Assembly: GCA_019448385.1 (NCBI GenBank)
Contig: JAGTXO010000009.1
Coordinates: forward strand, 124,001 to 188,000
DNA from: Diacronema lutheri
Taxonomy: Eukaryota; Haptophyta; Pavlovophyceae; Pavlovales; Pavlovaceae
DNA: 64,000 nt
Reading direction: 5' to 3'
A program made the translations under genes and the position numbers. The notes beneath the pieces were generated by a model. The model searched no databases. It saw only the letters and a list, made by a program, of their open reading frames with translations, and was not told the origin of the DNA. Shown here piece by piece: positions 1 to 10,900 of the stretch (the first letter of the stretch is position 1; every line of letters starts with the position of its first letter).

Positions 1-664
1 CCGCCGCCACAGCCCTCGCCTTGCGTCCGTCATTGCGCCACGACCCTTCCTGCGCGGCTGTGTCACTTGTCGTGACTCGTGCCATCCCTCGCCGAGCTTG
101 TTACCACGAACTTCCGCACTCGCTTATGAGGGCGCGGTCCGGGCTGGTCCGGCCAGTGTAAGGCTGAGAGTACGACCCGGGTCGTACAATCAAGGGTTAA
201 AAGCCAGCCAATGAGCGCTCGAGGGGTCGGGGCGAGGCTTAGGACGAGCCTAGGACCGAGACCCCCCTCCTGACCGGCCGATTTTGAGTAGAATTCGGGG
301 TCGAGCGGGCGCAGCGGACGGAGGGCCCGAGCCGGGCCGACGGAGGGTCCGACCCCGGAATGCGGGCGACCGGAAGGGCTCGAGTGATTGACGCCCAGTC
401 GAATAGAATGGCGGATTCCGGGGGAGATCGCAACTGGCATCGCGCAAGCTGAGGCCCTCTGACTGACCGGACCGCGCCGAGTGCGCGTGCACCCCGTGGA
501 GGGCGCGGTCAGTCGGACACTCCTCGCGACTGAGCTCGCCGCGGCATACCGTGCGCTGCGCCGGCGCGCTACTTGCCGTTGGCCGAGCTGCGGGTGTTGC
601 GCACGGCCGTGTTGCGCAGCCAGCGCCTCGATGCGCCGGTGGCCAAGACCTTGGCGCGCTTTGA
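1..664. other. GC-rich stretch without a supported gene
   Basis: I see no coding sequence here that I can support. Both strands have open frames, but the translations are Arg/Ala/Pro-rich with no motifs, as expected from base composition. A perfect 18-bp palindrome lies at 170-187. The stretch lies downstream of the minus-strand gene that ends at 665, so part of it may be that gene's 3' UTR. Confidence 0.4.
170..187. repeat. 18-bp perfect palindrome
   Basis: The sequence GTACGACCCGGGTCGTAC equals its own reverse complement. It could bind a dimeric protein or simply be chance; nothing nearby decides this. Confidence 0.5.
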
Positions 665-1708
665 CTAAGCGACCTCGGCCTGCACAGACTCGAACGCGCG
701 CGTGAACTCGAGGCGTTGCAGGTGGCGAGCACGTGAGTTCGCGTAGGAGGTCTTGTGCTCGGTGGCCTGGCTGTCGACCGACGAGAGCTTGGGCGAGTTC
801 GGCGGCACGTTGGCGCACTCGGGCTCGGTGCGCGGCCCTGCCGGCGCCGGCGCGGGCGCGGGCGCGGGCGCGACGCTTCGGACTCGCTGCCCGGCTCTGC
901 CTGTGCGGGCGCGATGCACTCGGACTCGATGCCCGGCTCTGCCTTCGTGGGCGCGGTCGCGGGCACGGGCGCGCCCTCGACCCCGTCGCGGTTGAAGACC
1001 TCGAACTCGACGCACACGCCGTGGTCCTTGAAGTCGGTGGCCTCGCTGTCGTTCGCGTAAGCCTCGGGCGAACTCGCAACGAGCGACGACATCTCGGCTT
1101 GGAGCCGGCACATCTCATGCTGCACCGCGTGATCAGGTTCTTGAGCGCTCCGTTGAAAGAGTCACTCCCACAGAGGCGCTCGCTGCACCACACCAGATAG
1201 CCATCGAGCTTGTGAGCGTGCTCGTGCGCCCGTGCGAGGTCCTCGGAGAGCGCGTCGGCGCGCGCGCACATGCCGTCGCATGATTTGGCCGGTGTCATGC
1301 TGTGCTTCCAAGGCCTGGTGCTCGGCGTTGAGCGTGTCGTGATCCACGCGAACGAGCTGCAACCAGCTGCAGCAGCCGCGCGACGCCGCTGTCGCCGACG
1401 ATGCGCTGGAGCATGTGGCCCATGAGGTGCGCGCGGCACGTGGCGAGCGCGACATTCTTGCGCAGCAGCGCGAGGATCCGGGCGCCGCGGACGAGCCGGC
1501 CCATGCACTTGAGCGCGTAGATTCGGCCGCACATGCACGCGCCGACGACCGAGTCGGCGGGTCCGCCGTCGAGCCAAAAGTTGGCCTCGGCCGCATCGCG
1601 GCGGCGGGCGACGCGCTGAAGGATGCGCATGCGGTAGTGCCGGTCGACGAGCAGCTCGTCGCCGAAGATCTCGTCGGGCAGCAGCTCGGAGAAGTTCTGG
1701 GGGTACAT
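665..1708 (-). pseudogene. Unknown protein with acidic Pro/Glu/Ser tail, reading frame broken
   Basis: Protein-like sequence runs on the minus strand but switches frame about four times. The N-terminal block starts at an ATG at 1708 (MYPQNFSELLPDEIFGDELL) and runs to about 1365. It is followed by charged, helix-prone blocks at about 1365-1285 and 1290-1110. A block rich in Glu, Pro and Ser covers about 1125-870, and a last block ends QAEVA at 665. The composition is balanced, unlike the Arg/Ala shadows in other frames, and intron borders do not explain all the switches. The order of blocks is collinear, so the whole would be about 340 residues. I do not recognise the family. Either this is a recently decayed gene or the sequence has small indel errors; one switch lies in a GC-repeat at about 856-875, a typical slippage site. 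Confidence 0.45.
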
Positions 1709-1794
1709 GTTGTGCGAGCGTGCACGCGACGAGATCTCGTCGGTCGTGCCGTCCGTTCGTTCAGAGCAGAGAGCGTCGGACCGGCAGACAGACG

Positions 1795-1998
1795 ATGCAG
1801 CGCGCGAAGGCACCTGCAGCGCGCGGCGTGGCCTCGCGTGCCGTCACGAAGCCGCCTGCGCGCACTGCGGAGGCGGCGAGCGCGACGAGGGCGGGCGCGG
1901 ACGAGGTGCTGAGCGGCGTCACGTACGCGCCCTCGCCTGCCGAGCTCGACGCCGCGGCGCTGACGATGCGCGCGGCGTACCACACCGACCGCCTCTGA
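1795..1998 (+). CDS. Small hypothetical protein (67 aa)
   Basis: An ATG at 1795 opens a 67-codon frame with an Ala/Thr/Arg-rich N-terminal half and a more ordinary C-terminal half (SPAELDAAALTMRAAYHTDR). No family is recognised. It is divergent from the broken minus-strand gene starting at 1708, leaving 86 bp between start codons, which would be a shared promoter. It could still be a chance frame in GC-rich DNA. Confidence 0.3.
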   Translation: MQRAKAPAARGVASRAVTKPPARTAEAASATRAGADEVLSGVTYAPSPAELDAAALTMRAAYHTDRL

Positions 1999-2129
1999 GA
2001 CGATGCGCGGCGCCTGCGGAGGACTGGTCCGATGGCGCGCAAACCGTGGGCGAAAGGGCGCGAAGCCAACGGCCGTCCGCGCACGTTCAAACGCGCGCAT
2101 ATGAGTACGGGTGGCTTCCTCCCACCTTC

Positions 2130-2450
2130 GGCGCCGCTTTCTAAAAGGGTGTAGGGTGTAGGGTGTAGGATGCAAAACAAGCCCTCCCTACATTTGGGCC
2201 CGACGTCATTCCTTCTTTCGTCACAGCGTCAATCCTTCTCCCCCCATGGGACTTTCATACCCGTACTTATCCTACACCCTACACTATGTAAATACTTAGA
2301 GAATAGATCCATCCTACACTAAGTAAAAGCACTCGTATGTGAGTAACGTCACGGCTTCGAAGAAGGAATGACGTCGGGCCCAAATGTGGGGAGGGCTTGT
2401 TTTGCATCCTACACCCTACACCCTACAACCTTTTGAAAAGCGGCGGCGCC
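2130..2450. mobile_element. Foldback/MITE-like element with telomere-like heptamers in its arms
   Basis: Two long inverted arms, about 2130-2220 and 2357-2450, match with few mismatches and enclose an AT-richer core of about 135 bp. The arms share the block ACGTCGGGCCCAAATGT and carry three tandem TGTAGGG/CCCTACA heptamers near their outer ends. The similarity runs into the GC-rich ends (GGCGCCGC...). No coding capacity is seen. This is the structure of a non-autonomous foldback DNA transposon. I could not define a clean target-site duplication because the arms run into palindromic GC sequence. The core also holds single CCTACAC copies at about 2271-2285 and 2312. Confidence 0.75.
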
Positions 2451-2544
2451 TCAGAGCATGGCGCCCGCCCGCTCGAGCCGGACCTCCGCGCAGCCGGACT
2501 CGCCCCGCCCCGGGCTGCTCTGGCTGGGCGACGTCGTGCGCGCC

Positions 2545-2832
2545 TCAGAACGCCGCGCTCGCCACGCGCACGTAGCCCTCGTCCGGGTCCGGCTCGGGCG
2601 CCGCGTCGCGCACCGAGCGCGACGCGGCCTCGACGCTTGGCGTTTCGGCACGCGAGGCGACGGATGCCTCGTCCGGCCGGCCCCACGGCAGCTGCAGCTC
2701 GAGCTGGCGCTGGATGATGCGCGGCGTCGCCACGCGCCCGTGCTGCACCTCGCGACGTCGCGCGCGCACGTAGAGCACGATCGCCACCGAGCCGCTGAGG
2801 CCCATCATCGCGCCGAGCAGCACCGACATTGT
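2545..2832 (-). CDS. Small single-pass membrane protein (95 aa)
   Basis: From the ATG at 2832 the protein opens with a hydrophobic segment (LLGAMMGLSGSVAIVLYV, about residues 4-21). An Arg-rich stop-transfer run (RARRR) follows, then a hydrophilic acidic tail of about 65 residues. The composition is far more natural than the overlapping frames. A longer frame begins upstream, but this start puts the membrane segment at the N-terminus. The topology resembles the gene at 29883-30397, though I see no clear sequence match. It is divergent from the helicase gene at 3021, with 188 bp between the start codons. Function unknown. Confidence 0.5.
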   Translation of the reverse strand, partial: TMSVLLGAMMGLSGSVAIVLYVRARRREVQHGRVATPRIIQRQLELQLPWGRPDEASVASRAETPSVEAASRSVRDAAPEPDPDEGYVRVASAAF

Positions 2833-3020
2833 GGTCTCATTGTCTGCTTGGGCGCGAACGGAAAACGCGCGAAGGGTGGCGACGAAGATCGTTGGGTTGG
2901 GTTGGGCCACCGGCTCCCGAGGGTTGCTTGTGGCGCTCGACTGACCGTTGGCCCAGCTTTTTTTTTTTCTCGAACCCACTATGGAGCCGCCTGCAGCGTG
3001 ATCTCCCGCGCAAAACGACC

Positions 3021-5523
3021 ATGGCCGCCATCGACCTGCGCGCCTTCGACGCGGCGCTCGTCAACTGCGAGATCGTGAGCACGCGGCCGGTCAAGCCGAA
3101 CGAGCAGGCGCGCACGGTCGTCAAGCTGAGCTACGGGCCGTCGCGCCGCGCGCTCGCCTTCGTCACGCCGCCCTGCGTCGTCGACTGGCCCGAGCTCACG
3201 GGCGACGGCAACTTTGGCACCATGTACGGGCCGACGGACGTCGATAAGGCGGCGTACACGGCCGGCGTGACCGACAAGGAGCTGCCGATTGAAGGCGCGC
3301 CGCTCGCGCAGATGGGCGCCTACTTTGGCGCCCTGCGCGCCATCGACGATCAGCGCGTCGAGACGGTGCACGCGCGCCAGAAGGAGCTGCTCGACACGCG
3401 CGGCCTCTCGAAGGAGGAGGTGCGCGGCAAGCTCTCGCCCACCGTCAAGCCCAAATATCAAGGACGGCACGCTCGCGCACACGCGGCTGAACATGTCGAC
3501 GCGCACGTTCACGTGGGCGGGCTCCGAGCGCGTCGTGCCGCTCGTCGACGCGCGGCGCAAACCGGTCGACGAGATCCGGCACGAGGACGTCTGCGCCATC
3601 GCCACGCAGCTCGACTGCGTCTACACGGGGCTCACGGGCTCGATGTTTGGCATCAAGTGGAACGTGTGCGGGGTCATGCTCCCGAAGCGCGCCGAGCAGC
3701 GGCCGCAGCCCGGCTCGGACGCCTTCGCCTCGTACAGCGTGGCCGCCTGGGCCGACACGTTCGACTCCACGGGGCTGTACGTGCCCGACGAGCGCGAGCG
3801 CGCGGCGGCGCTCGCGGCGGTGGCCGGTCTGCGCACGGCGCGCGCGCCGGCCGGGCCGGGCGGGCGCGAGCTCGCGCGCGCGCAGGGCTACCATCGCGCC
3901 GAGCAGGCTGCGAGCGCGGCGGCGGCGCGCGCGGCGATGGCCGAGACCGGCCAGCAGCGCGCGCTCCACGGCGCGGTCGTCGACTCGGCGCTGCGCGGCG
4001 TGGGCGACCGGCTGCACTTTTGCGATGCGCCGGGCGGCACGGGCAAGACGTTCGTCGAGCGCGCCATCATCGCCGCCGTGCGCGCGGATGGGCACGCGGT
4101 CGTCGTGTGCGCGTCCTCGGGCGTCGCCGCCACGCTGCTGCCCGACGGCCGCACCTTCCACTCGACCTTCAAGGTGCCCGTCGGCGCCGACTCAGACGGG
4201 CAAGCCGTTCAATGGCGTGCCGCGCTCCGAGCGCGGGCGCTCCCTCGCCGCCGCGGCGGCTGGTCGTGTGGGACGAGGCGCCGATGCAGAAGCGGTGCCA
4301 CCTCGACTCGCCTGATCGGTGTTTGCGCGACGTGACGGGCGTCGACGAGCGCTTCGGCGGCAAGACGTTGCGGCTCGCCGGCGACTTTCGCCAGTGCTTG
4401 CCGGTGGTGCGGCGCGGCTCGCGCGCGCAGATCGTGCGCTCCTGCCTCAAGTACTCGGCGCCGTGGCAGCACGATCGGCAGCACGCCTTGGTCGAGGACT
4501 TTCGCGCCTCGAGCGCGGCGCGCGACACGGGCGACGCGCTCGGCGCGGGCGAGTGGGCGAAGCTGCTGCGCAGCCCCGGCGACGGCGCCTTTCCCGCGGC
4601 GGTGCCGGCGGCCGGGGCCATGCCCGGCGCATTCCCGCTCGATCCCGTGCAGCTGCCCGAGGCCGTCGGCGGCGTCCCCATCCGCGTGGGCTCGACCTAC
4701 CCGACGGAGCTCGTGACGACTTTGTCCACGGCGCGGCGTGTTGGACTGACGACGGCTCGCTGTGCGACCGCGCGGTGCTCTGCGCCAAGCAGACGGACGT
4801 GGCGCGGATCAACTGGCTGGTGATCGGCCGCTTCCCGGGCGCGGCGGCGAGGTGCGAGTCGGCGGACGAGCTGCGCGACGACGGGGCGGGCAAGCAGATC
4901 GCGCTGGCGTCGGTCGAATTCCTCGACTCGCTCGAGCACGCGCAGATGCCGCACCGCGTCCTCGACCTGAAGCCCGGGATGGTGGTGATGCTGCTGCGCA
5001 ACCTCTCGCCCGGCGAGAAGCTGTGCAGCGGCACGCGGCTGATCGTGCGCGGCGTGCGCGCCGGCGGCCGGCTGCTCGAGTGCGCACGCCCCGGCGCGGC
5101 CGCCGGGCGCGACAGCACCGTGCTCATCGCGCGCATCGACCACCACTCGCCCGACGACGGCACGTTCGCGCTTGTGCGGATGCGCCGCCAGTTCCCCGGT
5201 GCGGCCGGCGTAACGAGGCGCAGGGGCAAGCGCTCGGGTGCGCGGGCGTGTGGCTCGCCGAGCCGTGCTTCACGCACGGCCAGCTCTACGTGGCCGCTGC
5301 GCGCGTCGGGCACACGTCGCGCGTCCGCTTTGCGCTCGGCCCGGACCTCGTGACGCGCAGCGTCACCTTCAAAGAGGTGCTCCGCGCGGTCAGCGGTGGC
5401 GAGGCGGCGGCGGCGGCGCTCGCCGCGGCCGCCGTCGCCGCCGCGCGCGAATGCGCGGCGGCGGCGCGCGGTGGCGGCGGGCGCGGACGGCGCGCGCGGC
5501 GCCGGCGGCGGGCGGCGCGCTAG
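3021..5523 (+). pseudogene. PIF1-like DNA helicase, broken copy
   Basis: Superfamily-1 helicase motifs of the PIF1 type lie in order. There is a Walker A (APGGTGKTF, about 4027-4053), a motif-Ia-like stretch (CASSGVAATLL), a Walker B (LVVWDEAPM, near 4264), a motif III (GDFRQCLPVV, near 4380) and a C-terminal signature (THGQLYVAAARVG, near 5275). PIF1 enzymes unwind DNA 5' to 3' and occur as host genes and in Helitrons and DNA viruses. About 330 residues precede the helicase core (3021 to about 4010). They contain a conserved-looking region (GDGNFGTMYGPTD) that I cannot name with certainty; its pattern recalls proteins of large DNA viruses. The start at 3021 has a good context (ACCATGG). The copy is broken, with about five frame interruptions. 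No Rep domain of a Helitron is seen. A recent fossil or a copy with assembly errors are both possible. Confidence 0.7.
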
Positions 5524-6363
5524 CGGCGGGCGCGCCGCCGGCGCGCGGTGCTGGCCGGCACCCGCCGGCGCGACGCCCGTCGCGCCGCTCGCGCCGACGC
5601 GCAGCCGGCGGGTGCTCGCCAGCACCGCGCGCCGCGCGACCGGCCCGCGTACCTGCGCGCCCTTCGAGGGCGCGCAGGGCGGCGCCAATGCGGCCGGCGT
5701 GCAGGGGCCTCAAGCCGGCGCGCTGCCCGCCGCCGCGTGGGTCGCCGCCGCGCGCGTGCCGTCGGTGCTGCCGCCGCCCGGCGTCGCGCTCGCGCCGCAA
5801 CCACAGCCGCCGCCGCCGCCGCCGCCCGCCGGCAAGCTGGGCAAGCGCGCAGCGGCGGCGACGGCGGTGCGCGACCCGGCGAGCAAGCGGCAGCGGCGCG
5901 CCGCCGAGCCGGGGCGGGCTCCGTGGGCGACGCGGCTCGCCCGCCACTCGCACCACTCGCGCGCCGAGCGCGCACAACGCGCGGGAGTCCGCTGCGTGGC
6001 CGGACTAAGCTGCGGTCATGGCTGAGGGGCGGATCCGACACGCCGTGGCCGTACAGCACATCGAGCAGGGAGGCCGTCACATCGACATAAATTTAAGTGC
6101 CACATCGAGCACGTGATACCTTGCGGACTGGTGCCACTCCTGCCGCCCCTCGCGCCGAGCCCGCGGCGCGCGACGGGCAGTTGTTGCGCGCGCACGCAGC
6201 ACGCAGCGCGCAGACAAGACGTGAAACATGTTTCGACCCCACCCCCTCTCGCCCCCCCGCGAGGACGAGGGCTAGCCCCGGCGGCTCGGCGAGGCGTCGC
6301 ATCTCACACAGTGGCGCACTCCGAACGGCCCAAACCAATAAAAAAAATATCGCGGACCCCTCA
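5524..6363 (+). other. Helicase downstream region, no firm gene
   Basis: One plus-strand frame gives a Pro/Gln-rich segment followed by a basic cluster (KRQRR) ending near 6025. It could be a C-terminal tail of the helicase or low-complexity DNA. The rest holds a short AT-rich patch (AATAAAAAAAAT near 6340) before a C run. I see no other gene. Confidence 0.3.
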
Positions 6364-6385
6364 CCCCCCCCCCCCCCCCCCCCCC
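6364..6385. repeat. Poly(C) run, 22 nt
   Basis: An uninterrupted run of 22 C directly precedes the Fanzor-like remnant. It belongs to the set of long G/C homopolymers that mark non-coding DNA in this window. Confidence 0.9.
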
Positions 6386-7200
6386 GCCGACCTCTTGCTC
6401 GCGGCTGTAGACCCGGGCGCTGAGGGCCACGTACATGCCGGGTGGCCGAGGGACAGAAGCCCGTCTCGGTCACGCTCGTGCAGCGCAAGCGCACCGCGCA
6501 CGCGCGGCACGCGACCGCGCGCGAGACGGGCCACCGTGCAGCGCATCGGCCCCCGTCGGCGCCGGGTGCGCCGGGCGGCCGCGCCCTATGCGGCGCGCGG
6601 CGTGGAGCACCGAGGGCGCACGGTGCTGGAGGCCAACGAGCGGGTCAGCTTCACGCGCGCACACACGCATGTGCGCACGCAGACGCGGCACGTGCACAAC
6701 CCGCCCGCGCGGCTGAGCGCGCGCGGGCGGCGCGGCGGCCTCAACTGGCGCGCGTGCGCGCTCGCGGCGGCGCGGTTCGAGCGCGTGCATGCGACCGGGC
6801 GCGGGTTCCGGCCCGAGGAGCGGCTCGTTGTGTGCGGCAGCTGGCTGCACCGGTCGCGCGGCGGCGGCCGTGTGCGAGGCAAGCCGCCCGCGCTCGGTGA
6901 GGGGCTTGCTTTGGGCGCTGCGCCGGCTCGGCATCGCGACGACCCTCGTACCCAAGCTGCGGAGCTCCAACGGATGCTCGCAGCTGCGCGAGGTGAAGCG
7001 GAAGTGCGCCCGCTCCGAGCGCGACGCCCGCCGCGGACGCCGACGGCGCGCCGCTGGCCCGGCCGCGGCTGGCGGGCCGCGGCCGGTGCGGCGCGGCACC
7101 GGCACGCTGCAGCCGTACGTACGCGCGCAGAGCGCCGGGCGGTCGCAGCGCGTGGCGGGTGGCGCGGCGCGATGCCCGCGGCGGCAAGCGTGACTCAGCG
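6386..7200 (+). pseudogene. Probable Fanzor (TnpB-like) nuclease remnant
   Basis: Scattered over several plus-strand frames are pieces in the order expected for a TnpB/Fanzor C-terminal half. A RuvC-I-like segment (LLLAAVDPGAEGHVHAG) starts just after the C run. A strand like VVCGSW lies near 6830. Next comes WALRRLGIATTLVPKLRSS followed by NGCS at about 6910-6980. That parallels the RuvC-II/zinc-finger entry of the intact Fanzor downstream (RRRGVAAVFVPEPYTS, then MHCS). Here the position of the catalytic Glu reads Lys. A weak RuvC-III-like RRDARGGKRD lies near 7160. The copy is decayed and cannot be active as it stands. Chance similarity cannot be excluded for the individual pieces; the order is the main support. 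Confidence 0.4.
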
Positions 7201-7659
7201 CGGCAACGTCGGGGGCGGTGCAGGCGGCGTTGAAGCGAACGAGAAAATGGACGCGGCGGCGATGAGCGGCCACGGCCACACCGGCGCGTCACGGCCGCCG
7301 CCTCCGTCGCCTCACGCGCGGCAGCGCGCGCGGCCGGCGCAACGGACGACGGCAGGGGCGTCGGCCGTGGTGGCAGGCGTCGTGGGCGCGCCGCGCGCCA
7401 GCCACGCCGGCCTAGCCGGGCCGTCGTCGGCGTCGTCGTCGTCGGCGGCCTCGTCGTCGTCGGCCGGAACAGCGGCGCACTCGGCGCGAAGGAGGCCGAC
7501 GGCAGCGCCGGCGACGCGCGCGTGTTGCCGCCTGCCGACAAGCTCGTCGCGCCGTGCGAGCGCGGTGTCGCCGTGTCGCCCTCGGCGGGCGGCGTGGCGT
7601 GCGGCGCACGCGACGTCGACGCGGCCGCTGCCGCACGGCGGAGCAGGCGTGGCTGGTGC
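7170..7659 (+). pseudogene. Decayed duplicate of the 5' end of the giant gene
   Basis: The frame from 7170 gives MPAAASVTQRGNVGGGAGG... and the giant gene downstream gives MPMAASVTKGPGVGDGAGGD... from 7995. The two then stay parallel for about 80 codons, including the run ASAVVAGV versus AAVVAGV. A later piece in another frame near 7522 looks like further decayed sequence. So a diverged partial copy of the giant gene's first exon lies about 0.8 kb upstream of it. It ends at a G run. It may be part of an older copy of the same element. Confidence 0.55.
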
Positions 7660-7684
7660 GGGGGGGGGGGGGGGGGGGGGGGGG
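7660..7684. repeat. Poly(G) run, 25 nt
   Basis: An uninterrupted run of 25 G lies between the decayed duplicate and the giant gene. Confidence 0.9.
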
Positions 7685-7970
7685 TATTTTTGTGGGGGCT
7701 CGGTCGATAAGGTCGCTGGGGACAATCTCCCATCAGCAACTCCCGCTTAGACAGCCGCTAGGGCGGCCGCGTCCGGCACGCCCAGCGCCGCGACGAGCGC
7801 GATGCATTCCGGCGCACGAGCGCAGTGGTACATCGCTCGCCGTGGGGCGCACCACGGGCCTTTTTTTATGAGGCCAAGAGCGACGTCTTATCACTTTCAA
7901 AAGCAGCGGATCAAAAGGCGTCTGCCAATCCGCCCGCGAGGACGACCGACGCGGACGACCAGCACGCGCG

Positions 7971-10900
7971 ATGGCGCAGGAGACGACCGGCTCGATGCCC
8001 ATGGCGGCAAGCGTGACCAAGGGCCCCGGCGTCGGAGATGGCGCAGGTGGCGACGAAGCGATCAAGGTGGAGGAAACGGCGAAGACGAGCGGCGACGGCT
8101 GCACCGGCACGCCTCCTCTGCGCCCGGCCGCGCGCGCGGCCGGCGCGGCGGACGACGGAGGGGCGGCGGTCGTGGCGGGCGTCGAGGGCGAGCGCGACGC
8201 ACTCGCCAAGACGGGTGCCGGCGGCTGCGACGACGACGCACGAGAGCCGCTGTCGGCCGGCAAGCCCGGCGCACTCGCCGCCGCGGCGACCGTCGGGGGT
8301 CTCGGCGAGCTCGTCGGCAGCCTATGCGCGCGGCTGGCGCACGGCGCGGCTGGCGGCGCCACCGCGGCCATCTCCCCCGGGACGGCCGCGCGCGGAGCAA
8401 ACGGCATGCCGCAGCGCACCGAGCCGCCGGCCGCCGGCGATCCCGTCGCTCCGCACGCGTGCGTCGCCGCTGCGGCGCCCTTGGCGGGCAGCGCACCGGC
8501 GCCGTCATCGGCCGCGCGCGACGCGCAGCGCGGCGTCGCGGGATTCGACGCGGCCGCGCACGCGCACGCGCGCGACGGCAGGCGTGCGGCACGGCGGATG
8601 CGCAAGCAAGAGGGGGCGGTGCACAGGGCCTTCCGCAAGTCCCTCTGGCGCGACGCGACGTTTGTCGAGTTCGTTGAGAAGCTGCGCCCCGACGGCGGCG
8701 CGCAGCTGCTCGCGCGCGAGCCCACGCGGCGCGCGGCGGCGGTGCTGTGCGAGCTCGCGCGCGGCCGCGACGGCGCGAGCGGCGCGGCCGGGCTGCTGCA
8801 CGAGATGAGAGCCGCCGATGCGCGCGCGCGCGAGGCCGCCAAAGCGGCGGAGGCAGCGCGGCTTGCGCACGGGACGCTGCGCTTCGTGGCAACCGTGGCG
8901 CTGGGCGGTGCGGTCTTCGCCGGCATGTCTGCGCTGGTCGTTGCTTGCGCGGCGCGCACGGCGACCGGTGTGCTCTTTGGGGCCCGCCGCCCGCGGGCGG
9001 CCGCGCGCGGAGCCGACGACGCGCTCGGCACGCCGCAGCGCGCCGAGCCGCCGCCCGCCGACAAGGGCAAGCGCAGGCGCGCCAGAGCCAACGACGACCC
9101 CGTCGACGCGGCGCGCAAGGCCGTGGGCAAGGCGGAGGGCAACTGCCGCAAGGCAGCCCGCCGGCTGCACCTCGCTGCACTGGGCGAGGAGGAGGCGCAG
9201 CAGCGCGTGCTCGACGCCGAGGCGGCGGAGCAGCTGGCGCGCTCGCGCGAGCCGGCCGGCGGCTGGGTAGGCAGCGCGCGCGCGCGCGCGCGCGCGCGCC
9301 CCGCCGCGCGCGCGCCCGTCGATTGGCGTGCGCGCAGCGCAGAACGGCGCGCCAGCTCCGTCACCCGCGCGCCGCCGCGCCCGTGCCCCTCGCGCGCAGG
9401 GGCGCCCTGCGGACCTGCGGCTGCAACAGGCGCACTTTGGCATGCGCGAAGATGCCGACGCGGATGTGCGCCGCGCGCACGAGGCGCTGCGCCGGGCGAG
9501 ACAGGGTGTGGCGTGCTCCAAGGCCAACGTGCGGCAGATGGAGGCGGCGTTGCTCAACGCGACGCGCTGCGCCACCGCGGTGCTCGCGCCGCGTGGCATG
9601 CCGGAGGGTGACGAGCAGGCCGCGGCGAGAGAGCAGGCGGCGCTGGACCGGGAGGCGCCGCCGGCCGCGCAACGCGCGGCGCCGACGGCGCGCTCGCCCT
9701 CGGAGCCGCCGTCCGAGTGGGGCCCGCCAGCGGTCGGCCGGCGCCCGACGCCGCGTGCACTGTCGCACGCCGCGGGGCGCGTGGACGACAACCCGTTTGC
9801 GCCGCTCGCAACCGTCAGCGGTGATTGGTCGCCCACGCCGAGCTCGCGCCCGCCGTCCTCGCCGCCGCGGCAGCCGCCGTCCGACCGCCGCAGCGCGCGG
9901 CGTCGCAGCGCGCGCGCGCGGCCGCCGAGGCCGGCCGTTTCGCCCGAGGACGCGCTCGCAGCCGAGCGCCAGGCGCGCGCGCTGTCGGAGCAGGCGGAGC
10001 AGAGGCGCGCCAAAAAGGCCGCCGCCAAGGCCGCGCGCCGCGCCGCGCGCGCCGCCGACAAGCGGACGGCGCGCGTCGTCCACGCGTGCGTAAGCGCCGC
10101 CTTGCAGCGCGTCTGCGCGAGCGTCGCCACGGGCACGCCGCTCGCCGTGCTCCGCGAGCGCGCCGAGCGGCCGCGCGCGCCGAAGGCCGCGCCCGCGCCA
10201 CCACGCCGCGCAGCGGACGGCGGCCGCGCGCTCCGCCACGCGCGCCGTGCGGCCGCCGCGGCGGCGGAGCGCGAGGCGGCGGTGGCGGCCGACGCCGACG
10301 AGCGGTTCGAGCAGCAGCCCTCCGCCGCCCGGTTCGACGGCGGCGATGGCGGCGGAGGCGGCCACGTCGAGGCGAGCGCGCGACCGCGCACCGGCGAGGC
10401 CGGCGAGGCTGGCGCGCCCGGCGCGCCTGGCGCAGCGGGGACCCCGGCGGCGTCGCTCGCGTCGCGCAGCCCGTGTGAAGCGCGCCGCACGGCACGCCTC
10501 CCGCACGCACGCGCCGCAGCCACCTGCGCACGCAACGGCGGCTGGGGTGGCAACGTCGACGGCGACGTGTGCGGCGATTGTTTCGGCGGCGGCGGCGTTC
10601 GTCGCGACGCCTGCGGCGGCGGCGACGCCACCTGCGGCTGCGGCGATGGCGGCGTCGGTGCTGGCGCTGGCGAGGCCCCTGCACACGGTGCGCCGGCGCG
10701 CGCGACGGCGTCGCGCTTGCTGCGCTTGCTCGGCGCGCCACGCGCCGTGCTCGGTGCGATGGCGCACGCCGCGGCCGTGTTGGCGCGCGGCGTGGCCGCA
10801 GCCGTCGCTGGCGTGCGCGCCGCCGCGCGCGCCGTGCGGCGCGCGCGCCGCCGAGCGCCTTGTGCGCGCCGCACGGCTGCGCGGCGCGCTCGCGGCCCGC

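Noticed and set aside
2146-2440. A chromosome end or internal telomere tract
   Set aside because: Only three heptamers occur on each side, in inverted arms of a foldback element, with coding sequence on both sides.
3021-5523. Helitron transposase
   Set aside because: A PIF1-like helicase is present but no Rep (HUH) motif or Helitron ends were seen.
9267-9342. Frameshift by slippage at the (GC)n run
   Set aside because: A phase-0 GT-AG intron explains the frame change without an error. It stays the alternative if RNA disagrees.
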